Below are positions 26,018-34,541 of a stretch of 64,000 nucleotides of DNA, piece after piece. Within the stretch, counting starts at the first letter, position 1. Each line of letters starts with the position of its first letter. The stretch spans positions 94,021 through 158,020 of the forward strand of contig QQUE01000001.1 of the NCBI GenBank assembly GCA_008501765.1. Reading direction: 5' to 3'. The notes beneath the pieces were generated by a model. It did no database searches. It had not been told where the DNA came from and saw nothing but the letters and a program-made list of their open reading frames with translations. This stretch comes from Calditrichota bacterium (GTDB lineage Bacteria > Zhuqueibacterota > Zhuqueibacteria > Zhuqueibacterales > Geothermadaptataceae). The translations under genes and the position numbers were made by a program.

Positions 26018-27457
26018 TCACAATCCTTTTGATTTCAATACCATTAACTTTTCAACCTGCATATCGCGCATGGTGTATTTGATGCCACCGATTCCGTAAC
26101 CCGACTGCTTTGCCCCGGCGAATGGCATCCAGTCGACGCGGAAAGCAGTGTGTTCATTGATCATTACAGCCGCGGCATCGAGGCGGTTGTAGCAGTACAT
26201 TGCAGTGTCGATATCCTGTGAAAATACGGCCGCTTGAAAGGCAAACGGCAGGCTATTGGCACGCTCGATGGCATCGTCAATATCACTATACGGGTAGATG
26301 CAAATAACCGGCCCGAAAATTTCCATCGTGCTTACTTTGGCGTTGGCGGGCGGGTCATAAAGTACCGTTGTTTCGTAACACGATTCGGAAATGCGTTTTC
26401 CCCCGCATTTTAGTTGTGCTCCGGCATCGACGGCTTCCGATACCCATTTTTCTACCCGGTCGACTTCGCTGTGGCGGATGAGCGGCCCAATTTCGGTTTG
26501 ACTGGAAGTTGGATCACCGACAATCATTTTTTTTGCGGCTGCGGTGAGTTTCTGTGTTAATTCTTCGGCAATCGATTCGTGGGCAAAGATGCGCTGCACA
26601 GAGACACAAACCTGCCCGGCATGATAAAAACCTCCCTTGGCCAATGGTGTAATCGCGGCGTCAATATCGGCTTTTTCATCCACGATGACCGGTGCTGCTC
26701 CGCCATGTTCCAGCGCGCAGCGTGCTCCGGGGGCCAGTTTCGATTTTAACATCCACCCGACTTTTGCGCTGCCAATAAAACTGAGAAAACCGACACGGCT
26801 GTCCGTTACTAATTTTTCTGCCAAGGCAAGATCGTTGACTACCATCGCCTGGCACCATGCATCCGGAAGCCCGGCTTCTCGCAGAATTTCGACAAAACTC
26901 AGGCAGGAAAGTGGCGTTGCTTCTGCCGGTTTCACAATCACCGGGCATCCTGCGGCGATGGCTGGCCCAACCTGGTGCACAATAAGATTGAGCGGGTGAT
27001 TGAATGCGCTTAAGGCGACGACCACACCGATGGGTTCGTGGCGGGTAAAGGCTAATTTTCCGGTTGAAGCGGCGTTGAGATTCATCGGAATTTCGCGCCC
27101 GGCATCGGTGCGCAATGTTTCGACACAACTTTTCACGCTGTCGATGGCACGGGCAATTTCCACTTGCGAATCCTGCAGAGGTTTGCCGCCTTCGCGGGCT
27201 GCTTCCAATGCCAGTTCTTCAGCACGATTTTGCATAAGTGCCGCAGTCTTTGTCAACACTTCGATTCGTTTGGAGGGATGCAACCATCCGGCGCGACTTT
27301 TGTACAAAGCATAGGCTGTTTTCAGGGCCAGGTCTACGGCGGCGCTATCCGCAGCTTCAACTTCGGCGATTAGTGAATTATCGTAGGGCGCGAAAACCTG
27401 CAGGGAACCATCCGATGTTGTAACACCGGGAATCATCAATGGGTATTTTTGTGCCAT
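26018..27457 (-). CDS. Aldehyde dehydrogenase family protein
   Basis: A 479-residue NAD(P)-dependent aldehyde dehydrogenase of normal length. Visible are GVVVALSAFNHPLNL and the cofactor-binding IVKPAEATPLSC, the catalytic Glu in ALEHGGAAPVIV, the nucleophilic Cys in GQVCVSVQRIF, and EIFGPV near the C-terminus. It resembles the glyceraldehyde-3-phosphate/lactaldehyde/phosphonoacetaldehyde branch. Start 27457 has AAGGAC upstream; the frame is open further to 27484. It lies 40 bp after a ThDP-dependent enzyme on the same strand, so the two may act in one pathway, with the ThDP enzyme making or using a carbonyl compound. Confidence 0.9.
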   Translation of the reverse strand: MAQKYPLMIPGVTTSDGSLQVFAPYDNSLIAEVEAADSAAVDLALKTAYALYKSRAGWLHPSKRIEVLTKTAALMQNRAEELALEAAREGGKPLQDSQVEIARAIDSVKSCVETLRTDAGREIPMNLNAASTGKLAFTRHEPIGVVVALSAFNHPLNLIVHQVGPAIAAGCPVIVKPAEATPLSCLSFVEILREAGLPDAWCQAMVVNDLALAEKLVTDSRVGFLSFIGSAKVGWMLKSKLAPGARCALEHGGAAPVIVDEKADIDAAITPLAKGGFYHAGQVCVSVQRIFAHESIAEELTQKLTAAAKKMIVGDPTSSQTEIGPLIRHSEVDRVEKWVSEAVDAGAQLKCGGKRISESCYETTVLYDPPANAKVSTMEIFGPVICIYPYSDIDDAIERANSLPFAFQAAVFSQDIDTAMYCYNRLDAAAVMINEHTAFRVDWMPFAGAKQSGYGIGGIKYTMRDMQVEKLMVLKSKGL

Positions 27458-27497
27458 TATAGTCCTTAAATTAAAAGTTTTCAATAATCCACATTTA

Positions 27498-29138
27498 TTA
27501 AATTAACCGTGCAATTCTTTTAATTTCCTTGTTCAATATTTCATCATTTTGCGAATAATCAATCGGGCAATCGATGACATGAACGCCGGATTCGTTTTGG
27601 CAGCTTTGCATTGTTGGTACCAAATCATCGGCCTTTTCTATTCGATGGCCGTGGGCGCCATAACTTTCAGCATATTTAACAAAATCAGGATTGCCGTAAT
27701 CGAGTCCGAAATTTTCAAATCCCATGCCCGCCTGTTTCCATTTTATCATGCCATAGGCATCGTCGCGCAGGATGAGAACGGTGAAATTCATTTTTAAGCG
27801 CACCGCGGTCTCCAATTCCTGCGAATTCATCATAAATCCACCATCACCGCAAATCGCCATAACCTTGCGCTGTGGATAGACTAAATGGGCTGCCATTGCC
27901 GATGGCAATCCGGCGCCCATGGATGCCAAAGCATTGTCGAGAAGCACTGTGTTGGGCTGGTAGGCGAGATAATTCCGGGCGAACCAGATTTTATAGATGC
28001 CGTTATCAAGTGCAATAATCCCATCCGAAGGCATGACTTTGCGAACATCGCTCACCAGCCTGGGGGGACAAATGGGAAAGCCGGAATCAGTTATGCAAAT
28101 TTTCATAAAAGCGTCAACATGCTCTTTTATTTTCATAAAACGTGAGAAGTCCCAACTATCCTGCTTGCTCAAGCCCTCTTTGATTTGCCAAATACTATTG
28201 GCAATATCGCCGACAACTTCCAGCTGGGGGAAATAAACCGGATCGACAATGGCTGAAGAGAAATTGATATGAATGACCTGAAAACCATCTCGTTCCATAA
28301 AAAACGGTGGTTTTTCAACCACATCATGGCCCACATTGACTATTAAATCCGAGCTTTCAATGGCACGGTGAAGAAGATCATTCGCCGAAAGAGCCGCGTT
28401 GCCGAGGAAGAGCGGATGCCGTTCATCGACCAATCCCTTGCCCATCTGTGTGCTGAAAAATGGCATCCCGGTTTTGTCGATGAATTCATTCAGCATTTTT
28501 GAAGTTGTCTTGCGGTTGGCCCCGGCTCCGATGAGCAACAAAGGATGTTTCGCGCTTTCAATCATCTCAATAGCTTGTTTGATCGCCTTTTCTTCAGCAA
28601 TGGGTCGGCGGACTCTGCTTTTGGGAATTAAGCCTGCCGACGTCTCTTCGATGGCGATATCCTCCGGGAATTCCAGGTGCCCTGCACCGGGGCGTTCCTC
28701 CTCGATGAGCCGAAATACCTCCCGCACCCGGGAAGGAATATTGTCACCGCTGACAATCTGATCGGTGAATTTTGTCAGAGGCCGCATCATATCAACGACT
28801 TCGACAATTTGAAAAAGTCCCTGCTTGCTGCTTTTTATGGGTTTTTGGCCGGTGATCATCAGCAGTGGCATGGCGCCGAGTTGAGCATAAGCTGCGGGTG
28901 TAACCATATTTGTGGCGCCGGGGCCAAGGGTCGCCATACAAACGCCAGCCTTGCCAGTCAAACGACCGTAGGTGGCAGCCATAAATCCCGCCCCCTGTTC
29001 GTGGCGATTGAGAATAAGTTTGATGCTGGAATTTTTTAACGAGTTGAGCATATCAAGGTTTTCTTCACCTGGAACGGCGAATATGTATTCAACACCCTCG
29101 GCTTCAAGGGCTTTTACGAATAAATCGGAGGCTTTCAT
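27498..29138 (-). CDS. Acetolactate synthase-like ThDP enzyme
   Basis: A 546-residue thiamine-diphosphate enzyme of the acetohydroxyacid synthase/pyruvate oxidase superfamily. The Pyr domain has FAVPGEEN and the catalytic Glu in LNRHEQGAGFMA. The central domain spans about residues 190-330, and the PP domain contains GDGGFMMNSQELETA, the metal- and diphosphate-binding GDG-N motif. Start 29138 is chosen because AAGGAT precedes it and homologues begin there; the frame is open to 29213. No small regulatory subunit gene is adjacent, which points to a catabolic acetolactate synthase or related lyase rather than the biosynthetic enzyme. Confidence 0.85.
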   Translation of the reverse strand: MKASDLFVKALEAEGVEYIFAVPGEENLDMLNSLKNSSIKLILNRHEQGAGFMAATYGRLTGKAGVCMATLGPGATNMVTPAAYAQLGAMPLLMITGQKPIKSSKQGLFQIVEVVDMMRPLTKFTDQIVSGDNIPSRVREVFRLIEEERPGAGHLEFPEDIAIEETSAGLIPKSRVRRPIAEEKAIKQAIEMIESAKHPLLLIGAGANRKTTSKMLNEFIDKTGMPFFSTQMGKGLVDERHPLFLGNAALSANDLLHRAIESSDLIVNVGHDVVEKPPFFMERDGFQVIHINFSSAIVDPVYFPQLEVVGDIANSIWQIKEGLSKQDSWDFSRFMKIKEHVDAFMKICITDSGFPICPPRLVSDVRKVMPSDGIIALDNGIYKIWFARNYLAYQPNTVLLDNALASMGAGLPSAMAAHLVYPQRKVMAICGDGGFMMNSQELETAVRLKMNFTVLILRDDAYGMIKWKQAGMGFENFGLDYGNPDFVKYAESYGAHGHRIEKADDLVPTMQSCQNESGVHVIDCPIDYSQNDEILNKEIKRIARLI

Positions 29139-29316
29139 TGTGTTATCCTTACCTGTATAAAAAAAGTAGTGGTCAAATGATGGTAATTTTTTTACCTGGT
29201 TCACCATCTTCAACTGATCTGTTGCCCAATAAATTCCGGGAATCCTGTTTACAATGGCTCAGGAATAAATGTACTGTTCATGGCTGTCCCGCCGTAATTA
29301 CCCGTGAACTTAAGTT

Positions 29317-29481
29317 AACGTGAGTTCGATGTAAGCTGTAACATTCTTTACCAAGCATAACTAAAATAGAGCGAAGGCGTCTCGCCGAGCATTTCGTGCG
29401 TTATCCTCGGCGGGACGCCTTCGGACTAGATTCTATAATTAATTCGTTTTGTCCCAATTCTTCTTATATCAAACTCACGTT
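29317..29481. mobile_element. 165-bp MITE, copy 1
   Basis: The ends form an inverted repeat, AACGTGAGTTCGAT on the left and ATCAAACTCACGTT on the right, and AAGTT flanks both sides as a likely target duplication. The interior has an 18-bp hairpin stem (CGAAGGCGTCTCGCCGAG paired with CTCGGCGGGACGCCTTCG). There is no ORF. It is nearly identical to copies at 33203 and 63726. Confidence 0.85.
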
Positions 29482-29486
29482 AAGTT

Positions 29487-30286
29487 AATACCACCATTAT
29501 AAATTGCAATGGGGATATTGTCATTTATTAGCCCGTTGAGCATAATTAGCACTTTTCACAAATATTTAAATATTCAGCCACAATTGTAACCACAGTTTGC
29601 GTTTTTTGCAATACCGGGATCTCCCTGAATCTGACCTAAATATCAGGAGATTCCGCTATTTCACCCGGTGAAAACAGGAATGACAAGCAGGAGAATATTT
29701 GCTTATTTTGTGTGAGCATTTAATTTTGCCCCACGGGTTAATTTATTAACATAATTTCATTTACAAAGTAAGATTATTGTGGCAAAAATGGGATTTAAAT
29801 GTATCTTAGGCTATTATCACGTTTTTGAGCCTGGATTAATCTGATAATTCCACTTCCACTCGAATCGGTGCAACTATCGAGTTCCATTTCCTCTGCGTTG
29901 ACTTTCTTTGCCGATCTAAAGCCATCTCTCTTTCTTTCTAAGATCAAATCCAATTTTGGGAACAAAACACTTGGTTGGCGCTCGCTTATTTTACCCAGCT
30001 GCAAATTGATGATGTAAACATCTGCGGTATTCATTTATTGAATTCTGTTGAAATTGGCTGGTTTATTTCGCAACCGGGATTATCACCTCAAGAAAACCAC
30101 TACTTCCACAATTCAAATAAAATACATAATCATATTTGAAGTCCACATTTATGCAGTCGGGAAATTCAACCATTTGTTTTTCTAATCAGGTGTGTTTTTC
30201 CCTGGTTGAGATACACAATTCACAATGGATTGACGGAATAATCTTCCGTGAAATTGTTTAAATCATTAATACAGAGGAGTTGAATT
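29487..30286. other. Long spacer with one doubtful small ORF
   Basis: About 800 bp. The minus-strand ORF 29795-30034 (79 codons, beginning MNTADVYIINLQLG) has a mixed, protein-like composition but no ribosome binding site and no recognised family, so it is only a possible remnant. The part next to 30287 should hold that gene's promoter. I see no clear boxes. Confidence 0.3.
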
Positions 30287-31318
30287 ATGAAACACTTATG
30301 TATTCTTGTTTTGTCTCTTCTTTTGCTGGTTTCATTTGGATGTGATAACAGCAAAAATCCAACAGTTCCTGCTGAAAATGCTGCAGCTACGGTGGAAAAT
30401 GAGTTGCAGGCTCTCTCCGTTTTTGATCAGTCATCAAACCAGATGGCAGTCAACCTGAATGATGCGGAATTCATCATGGAATTACAGTCTCAATTTGTGG
30501 CCCAGCGGGATGAATTACTCGCCAAATTTGCAGCAGATACTCCAGACAAAAAGAAAAATGATGCTGTGGCCGGCCTGACAATTCATGTGCCCGAAGATTT
30601 TCTGACGATTGCCGATGCTGTAACTGCCGCACCTCCATTTACAAAAATTCAGATAAGCGGAGGTAACTACTCAGGTTATGTTGTTGTCGATGATTCAAAA
30701 GTCGGCCTGGAAATTACAGGTGAAGGCACTGTTAATTTTTCCAGCGGCATGTATGTCACCGCAAACAATGTAAAAATTCATAACATTAATTTTGCCACTT
30801 CCGGCCCTGATTTAGTGATCGACGAGGCCAGCGGTGTTCAGGTGAAAGATTGTAATTTTAGTGGGGCTGCTGACTTGATCATGTCCGGTGCAACCAATTG
30901 CAATATCAAGCATAACTATGTTACAGATGATGGCACAATTCTGCTTGGATTCTTCAGCGCACCTTGTACCAGAAATGTTATCGATGAAAATACCGGCACC
31001 GGCATCACGTATCTCGGTGGTGTGTATGTTGGTGCTTCCAGCTACTACAATGCTGTAAAAAGTAATTACTGCATTAATAATAGTGGCGTGTTTGTTACGG
31101 TTAATGGCATCACACTCGATGACGGCGCTTATTTAAACCTGCTCGAAGATAATGTCTGCAATTCAAATACCGGTGTTGGTATTTATCTCGCCCCAACGAC
31201 CCACCATAATGTTGTAAAGAAAAACACGGTCCGCTGTAATGATTATCTCGGTGATGATATCAATATTCTGGATTCGGGGACGAGCAACACGGTTATTAAA
31301 AACAATACCGGCTGCTGA
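30287..31318 (+). CDS. Secreted beta-helix (NosD/pectate-lyase-like) lipoprotein
   Basis: A 343-residue lipoprotein with lipobox VSFGC near residue 19. After a linker (about 25-95), residues about 100-340 form a right-handed parallel beta-helix: IHVPEDFLTIADAVTAAPPFTKIQISGGNY is the usual cap, followed by rungs such as VKDCNFSGA, NVIDENTGTGI and NVVKKNTVRCND of the NosD/PbH1 type. Such folds occur in polysaccharide-active enzymes and adhesins. GAGGAG precedes the ATG. It is transcribed alone and ends in a strong terminator. No catalytic triad can be assigned. Confidence 0.8.
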   Translation: MKHLCILVLSLLLLVSFGCDNSKNPTVPAENAAATVENELQALSVFDQSSNQMAVNLNDAEFIMELQSQFVAQRDELLAKFAADTPDKKKNDAVAGLTIHVPEDFLTIADAVTAAPPFTKIQISGGNYSGYVVVDDSKVGLEITGEGTVNFSSGMYVTANNVKIHNINFATSGPDLVIDEASGVQVKDCNFSGAADLIMSGATNCNIKHNYVTDDGTILLGFFSAPCTRNVIDENTGTGITYLGGVYVGASSYYNAVKSNYCINNSGVFVTVNGITLDDGAYLNLLEDNVCNSNTGVGIYLAPTTHHNVVKKNTVRCNDYLGDDINILDSGTSNTVIKNNTGC

Positions 31319-31358
31319 TGTGTGATTAATTCGATTATTTTATAATAAGCGAGCAATG

Positions 31359-31393
31359 GCCCGGGGTTGTGTCAAAAACTCCGGGCTTCTTTT
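31359..31393 (+). terminator. Rho-independent terminator
   Basis: GCCCGGGGTT and AACTCCGGGC form a 10-bp stem with one wobble pair and an 8-base loop, followed by TTCTTTTT. It ends the beta-helix lipoprotein transcript. Confidence 0.85.
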
Positions 31394-31587
31394 TGCCCAT
31401 TTTGAATATATTTTTCGCTTTTATTATTTTTATCCCCTAAAATCAATGCTGCTTACAATTTTAATCGATGGAACTTTGTATTTTGAAAAGAGGATAGTAA
31501 ATCTTATTTTTATGATAAATTTTGATCGGGCCAATTGTGATCACGGTTCGAGAAGACCTTGTTGTAAATTCGAAAGTGGGAGTGAAA

Positions 31588-33177
31588 ATGCGAAAAAGTG
31601 TAGCTATTTACTGGAACCTGAGTCTTGCTTTTCATTTGTTTTTATTGTTTTTTACCCGGTTCTCGGACGCTGCTTTTGGCCAAACCTCTACTGTAAAAAC
31701 GCAACCGAATATTCTCTATATTATGTCCGACGATCACGCGCGGCAAGCAATCAGCAGTTACGATCAGTCTCTCATAAACACACCCAATATTGACCGGCTG
31801 GCGGACGAGGGTGTTCGATTTACTAACAGCTTTGTTACCAATTCCATCTGCGCGCCCAGTCGTGCTGTCCTGTTAACGGGAAAATACAGCCATCAAAATG
31901 GACTGCGCGATAACCGTGATACCTTCGACGGTGCGCAGCAAACGCTGCCCAAATTGATGCGAAAAGCCGGCTATCAGACCGCGATGATTGGTAAATGGCA
32001 TCTGAAAAGCGAACCCACAGGTTTTGATACGTGGGAGATTCTTCGTGGCCAGGGCGAATATTACAACCCGTATTTTCTCACGCCGGAGGGCAAAAAACAA
32101 ATTCCGGGATACGCCACCGATGTCATAACGGACCGCGCAATTGAAACTCTCAAAAAGCGTGACAAAAATAAACCATTTATGATGTTTGTGCATCACAAAG
32201 CGCCGCATCGAGAATGGCTGCCAAATCTCAAACATTTGGGTCTGTTTACCGACACAAAATTTCCATTGCCCGAAACGTTTTATGATGATTATAAAGGCCG
32301 GATTGCCGCCAAAGAAGCCGATATGCGCATCGATGATATGTTTCTCTACTCCGATTTTAAACTGCAGGATGAAGATTTCGAGGTGGAGACCGGGTCGGGT
32401 GGCAAAGGCTCTGCTGTGCCGCGACTTAAAATTAATAACCGAAAACAATTGACGGCTGAACAATTAAAAGTTTGGGATTCATATTACGATAAAATGCGTG
32501 CTGAATACAGAGAAGCGAATCTCAGCGGCAAGGAATTGCTGGAGTGGAAATATCAACGGTACATGCAGGATTACTTGCGCTGCATCGTTTCTGTGGACGA
32601 AAATGTTGGCCGCCTTCTCGATTATCTCGATGCCAATGGCCTGGCAAAAAATACCATTGTTGTCTACACTTCGGATCAGGGATTTTACCTCGGTGAACAT
32701 GGTTGGTACGATAAACGATTTATGTACGAAGAATCACTGAGTATGCCCTTGCTCGTGCGGTATCCAAAACAAATCGAAGCCGGTCAGATATCTGACGACA
32801 TCGTTTTAAATCTTGATTTTGCACCTACTTTTCTCGATTACGCCGGAGCATCCATCCCAGATGATTTTCAAGGTGAAACCATCCGTCCGGTTTTGCAGGG
32901 TGAAACCCCGGTCAATTGGCGGACTTCGATGTATTATCATTATTATGAATATCCCCACGGCTGGCATCGGGTAAAAAGGCATTATGGCGTACGTACCCAG
33001 CATTACAAATTAATCCACTTTTACAACGATATTGATGCGTGGGAATTGTTTGATTTACGCAGTGATCCAACAGAAATCAGGAATTTAATCGATGATCCAG
33101 CCTATGCAGGAATGGTGGCAGAATTAAAGGTAGAATTAAACAGATTACAAGTAAAGTATCAAGAAATTCTAGAGTAA
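31588..33177 (+). CDS. Exported sulfatase
   Basis: A 529-residue type I sulfatase. The signal-like N-terminus (residues 1-32) indicates export. NILYIMSDDHARQ (about 41-53) supplies metal-binding acidic residues, and CAPSRAVLLTG with Cys88 is the formylglycine motif (C-x-P-S-R), so it needs a formylglycine-generating enzyme not present here. YTSDQGFYLGEHGWYDKR is the conserved second metal site. Start 31588 has GGGAG upstream; an earlier in-frame TTG is unlikely. It probably removes sulfate from polysaccharides in the periplasm or outside the cell. Confidence 0.92.
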   Translation: MRKSVAIYWNLSLAFHLFLLFFTRFSDAAFGQTSTVKTQPNILYIMSDDHARQAISSYDQSLINTPNIDRLADEGVRFTNSFVTNSICAPSRAVLLTGKYSHQNGLRDNRDTFDGAQQTLPKLMRKAGYQTAMIGKWHLKSEPTGFDTWEILRGQGEYYNPYFLTPEGKKQIPGYATDVITDRAIETLKKRDKNKPFMMFVHHKAPHREWLPNLKHLGLFTDTKFPLPETFYDDYKGRIAAKEADMRIDDMFLYSDFKLQDEDFEVETGSGGKGSAVPRLKINNRKQLTAEQLKVWDSYYDKMRAEYREANLSGKELLEWKYQRYMQDYLRCIVSVDENVGRLLDYLDANGLAKNTIVVYTSDQGFYLGEHGWYDKRFMYEESLSMPLLVRYPKQIEAGQISDDIVLNLDFAPTFLDYAGASIPDDFQGETIRPVLQGETPVNWRTSMYYHYYEYPHGWHRVKRHYGVRTQHYKLIHFYNDIDAWELFDLRSDPTEIRNLIDDPAYAGMVAELKVELNRLQVKYQEILE

Positions 33178-33202
33178 TTTAGCTCAGCACTTGATTGTAC
33201 TT

Positions 33203-33367
33203 AACGTGAGTTCGATGTAAGCTGTAACATTCTTTACCAAGCATAATTATAATAGAGCGAAGGCGTCTCGCCGAGCGTTTCGTGCGTTATCCTCGGCGGG
33301 ACGCCTTCGGACTATTTCCTATAATTAATTCGTTTTGCCCCAATTCTTCTTATATCGAACTCACGTT
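33203..33367. mobile_element. 165-bp MITE, copy 2
   Basis: It is the same length as copy 1, in the same orientation, with near-perfect inverted ends (AACGTGAGTTCGAT and ATCGAACTCACGTT) and the internal GC-rich hairpin. ACTT flanks both sides as a likely target duplication. It lies just after the sulfatase stop, where its hairpin could terminate transcription. The rest of 33178-33511 has no gene. Confidence 0.88.
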
Positions 33368-33511
33368 ACTTATGATAATTTGGTTGAATCCGATTGTCCC
33401 CTGGGTTTATGCCACTTATCGAAATAGTGCTTGGTATCGGGATTTGATAGTCTGGTGCCACCTGGAGATTCCAAATTACAATCTCTCATTTCAGGCGGCA
33501 TTTTTGATTTA

Positions 33512-34159
33512 TTAGCGCAACGTATTAATAAATGCCAACACATCGTTCATTGCCTTTTCATCAGGCAATGATTTGACCATGTGGGGCATTTTTACTCCCT
33601 GTTTGTCATCGGGATTTATCCCCCGGATGCCATCCTTAAAGTTCTTCAATTGCCGCAGAAGGTACCAGTCCTGCAAACCCACTAACTGGGGCGCACCCAT
33701 AGATTCGTTGCCCATCCCTTTTTCACCATGGCAGGTAGAACAGAGCACATAAAGCGATTTACCGGCTGCAACATCACCCTCAATTGTGCTCGCGGGTTTG
33801 ACACGCTCCATCGAAGCGATGTATGCAGCAACATCGGCAACTTTTTTATCGGTCGACAGGGTTCGCGACATGGTGCGCATTTGTTTGCCGTAAATATCCT
33901 TCGGGTCCGTCCCCCGGACACCTTTTATGAAATTGGTGAGTTGCCGTGTAACGTACCACTCCGGCAGACTTGCAAATGCTGGCGAATTAAGCGCGACGAC
34001 GCCTTCGCCATTTTGGCCATGGCACGTGGCACAAATTTTATACGCTGATTTGCCTGCTACCGGATCACCGCCGGGAGGAGGAATGGCAGCAAACACAGAA
34101 AAAATTATAAGACCTGCAAATACGAAAACCGGAATAATCTTTTGAAGATTCATTGGCAT
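33512..34159 (-). CDS. Dihaem c-type cytochrome (c4/c553-like)
   Basis: A 215-residue exported cytochrome with a hydrophobic signal region (about 7-24) and two haem-binding sites, CATCH at 43-47 and CSTCH at 140-144. Each is followed by a GxGV/GMG-type loop and later by Met-containing ligand segments (MRTMSRTL and MPHMVKSL). The two halves are clearly homologous, for instance WYVTRQLTNFIKGVRG and WYLLRQLKNFKDGIRG, so the protein arose by duplication as in cytochrome c4. It would carry electrons in the periplasm to a terminal oxidase or another acceptor. No partner gene is adjacent. Confidence 0.92.
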   Translation of the reverse strand: MPMNLQKIIPVFVFAGLIIFSVFAAIPPPGGDPVAGKSAYKICATCHGQNGEGVVALNSPAFASLPEWYVTRQLTNFIKGVRGTDPKDIYGKQMRTMSRTLSTDKKVADVAAYIASMERVKPASTIEGDVAAGKSLYVLCSTCHGEKGMGNESMGAPQLVGLQDWYLLRQLKNFKDGIRGINPDDKQGVKMPHMVKSLPDEKAMNDVLAFINTLR

Positions 34160-34482
34160 TATTTTCCCTGAAATTAAGTTCCTTAGCCCGATTGGCTGAT
34201 TAAAATGGCAAGATTAATTTCTTTTGAATTCTGCTTATTTTTTTTGCAAGCTGCTCTTTAAATTAGAATGGACGATGCATAATAAAATAGAGCACATTGA
34301 ATTAATTTCAAAGGATTTATTGATTGGAACTGGGTGCGAACCTGATTTCAGCTAATTCACTGAAACGCGATATGAAATTGGCAGTAGAAGTTTTTATTCA
34401 AATTTCCGTTTTCAAAATCAGAAATCTGGAATTTTTGCGCTGTCTATTTCGATTTTATTGTTCAGATTGGCAACAATTTTTC
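34160..34482. other. Divergent intergenic region
   Basis: About 320 bp between the cytochrome and DUF3160 genes. Nothing gene-like was found. It should hold the cytochrome promoter and any upstream site for the sigma-54 promoter at 34483; no copy of the TCGAC-N6-GTCGAT element is present. Confidence 0.4.
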
Positions 34483-34498
34483 TGGCACCAGTCTTGCA
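34483..34498 (+). promoter_or_regulatory. Sigma-54 promoter (perfect -24/-12)
   Basis: TGGCAC-CAGTC-TTGCA is an exact match to the sigma-54 consensus with correct GG-N10-GC spacing. The start of transcription would fall near 34510, about 30 bp before the DUF3160 gene. Confidence 0.75.
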
Positions 34499-34541
34499 AA
34501 ATGCCTATCATCATTTAAAATAAAAAAGCGAGGAGTTTGCA

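Noticed and set aside
29795..30034. 79-codon minus-strand ORF
   Set aside because: No ribosome binding site and no family recognised. It is mentioned in the spacer entry only.
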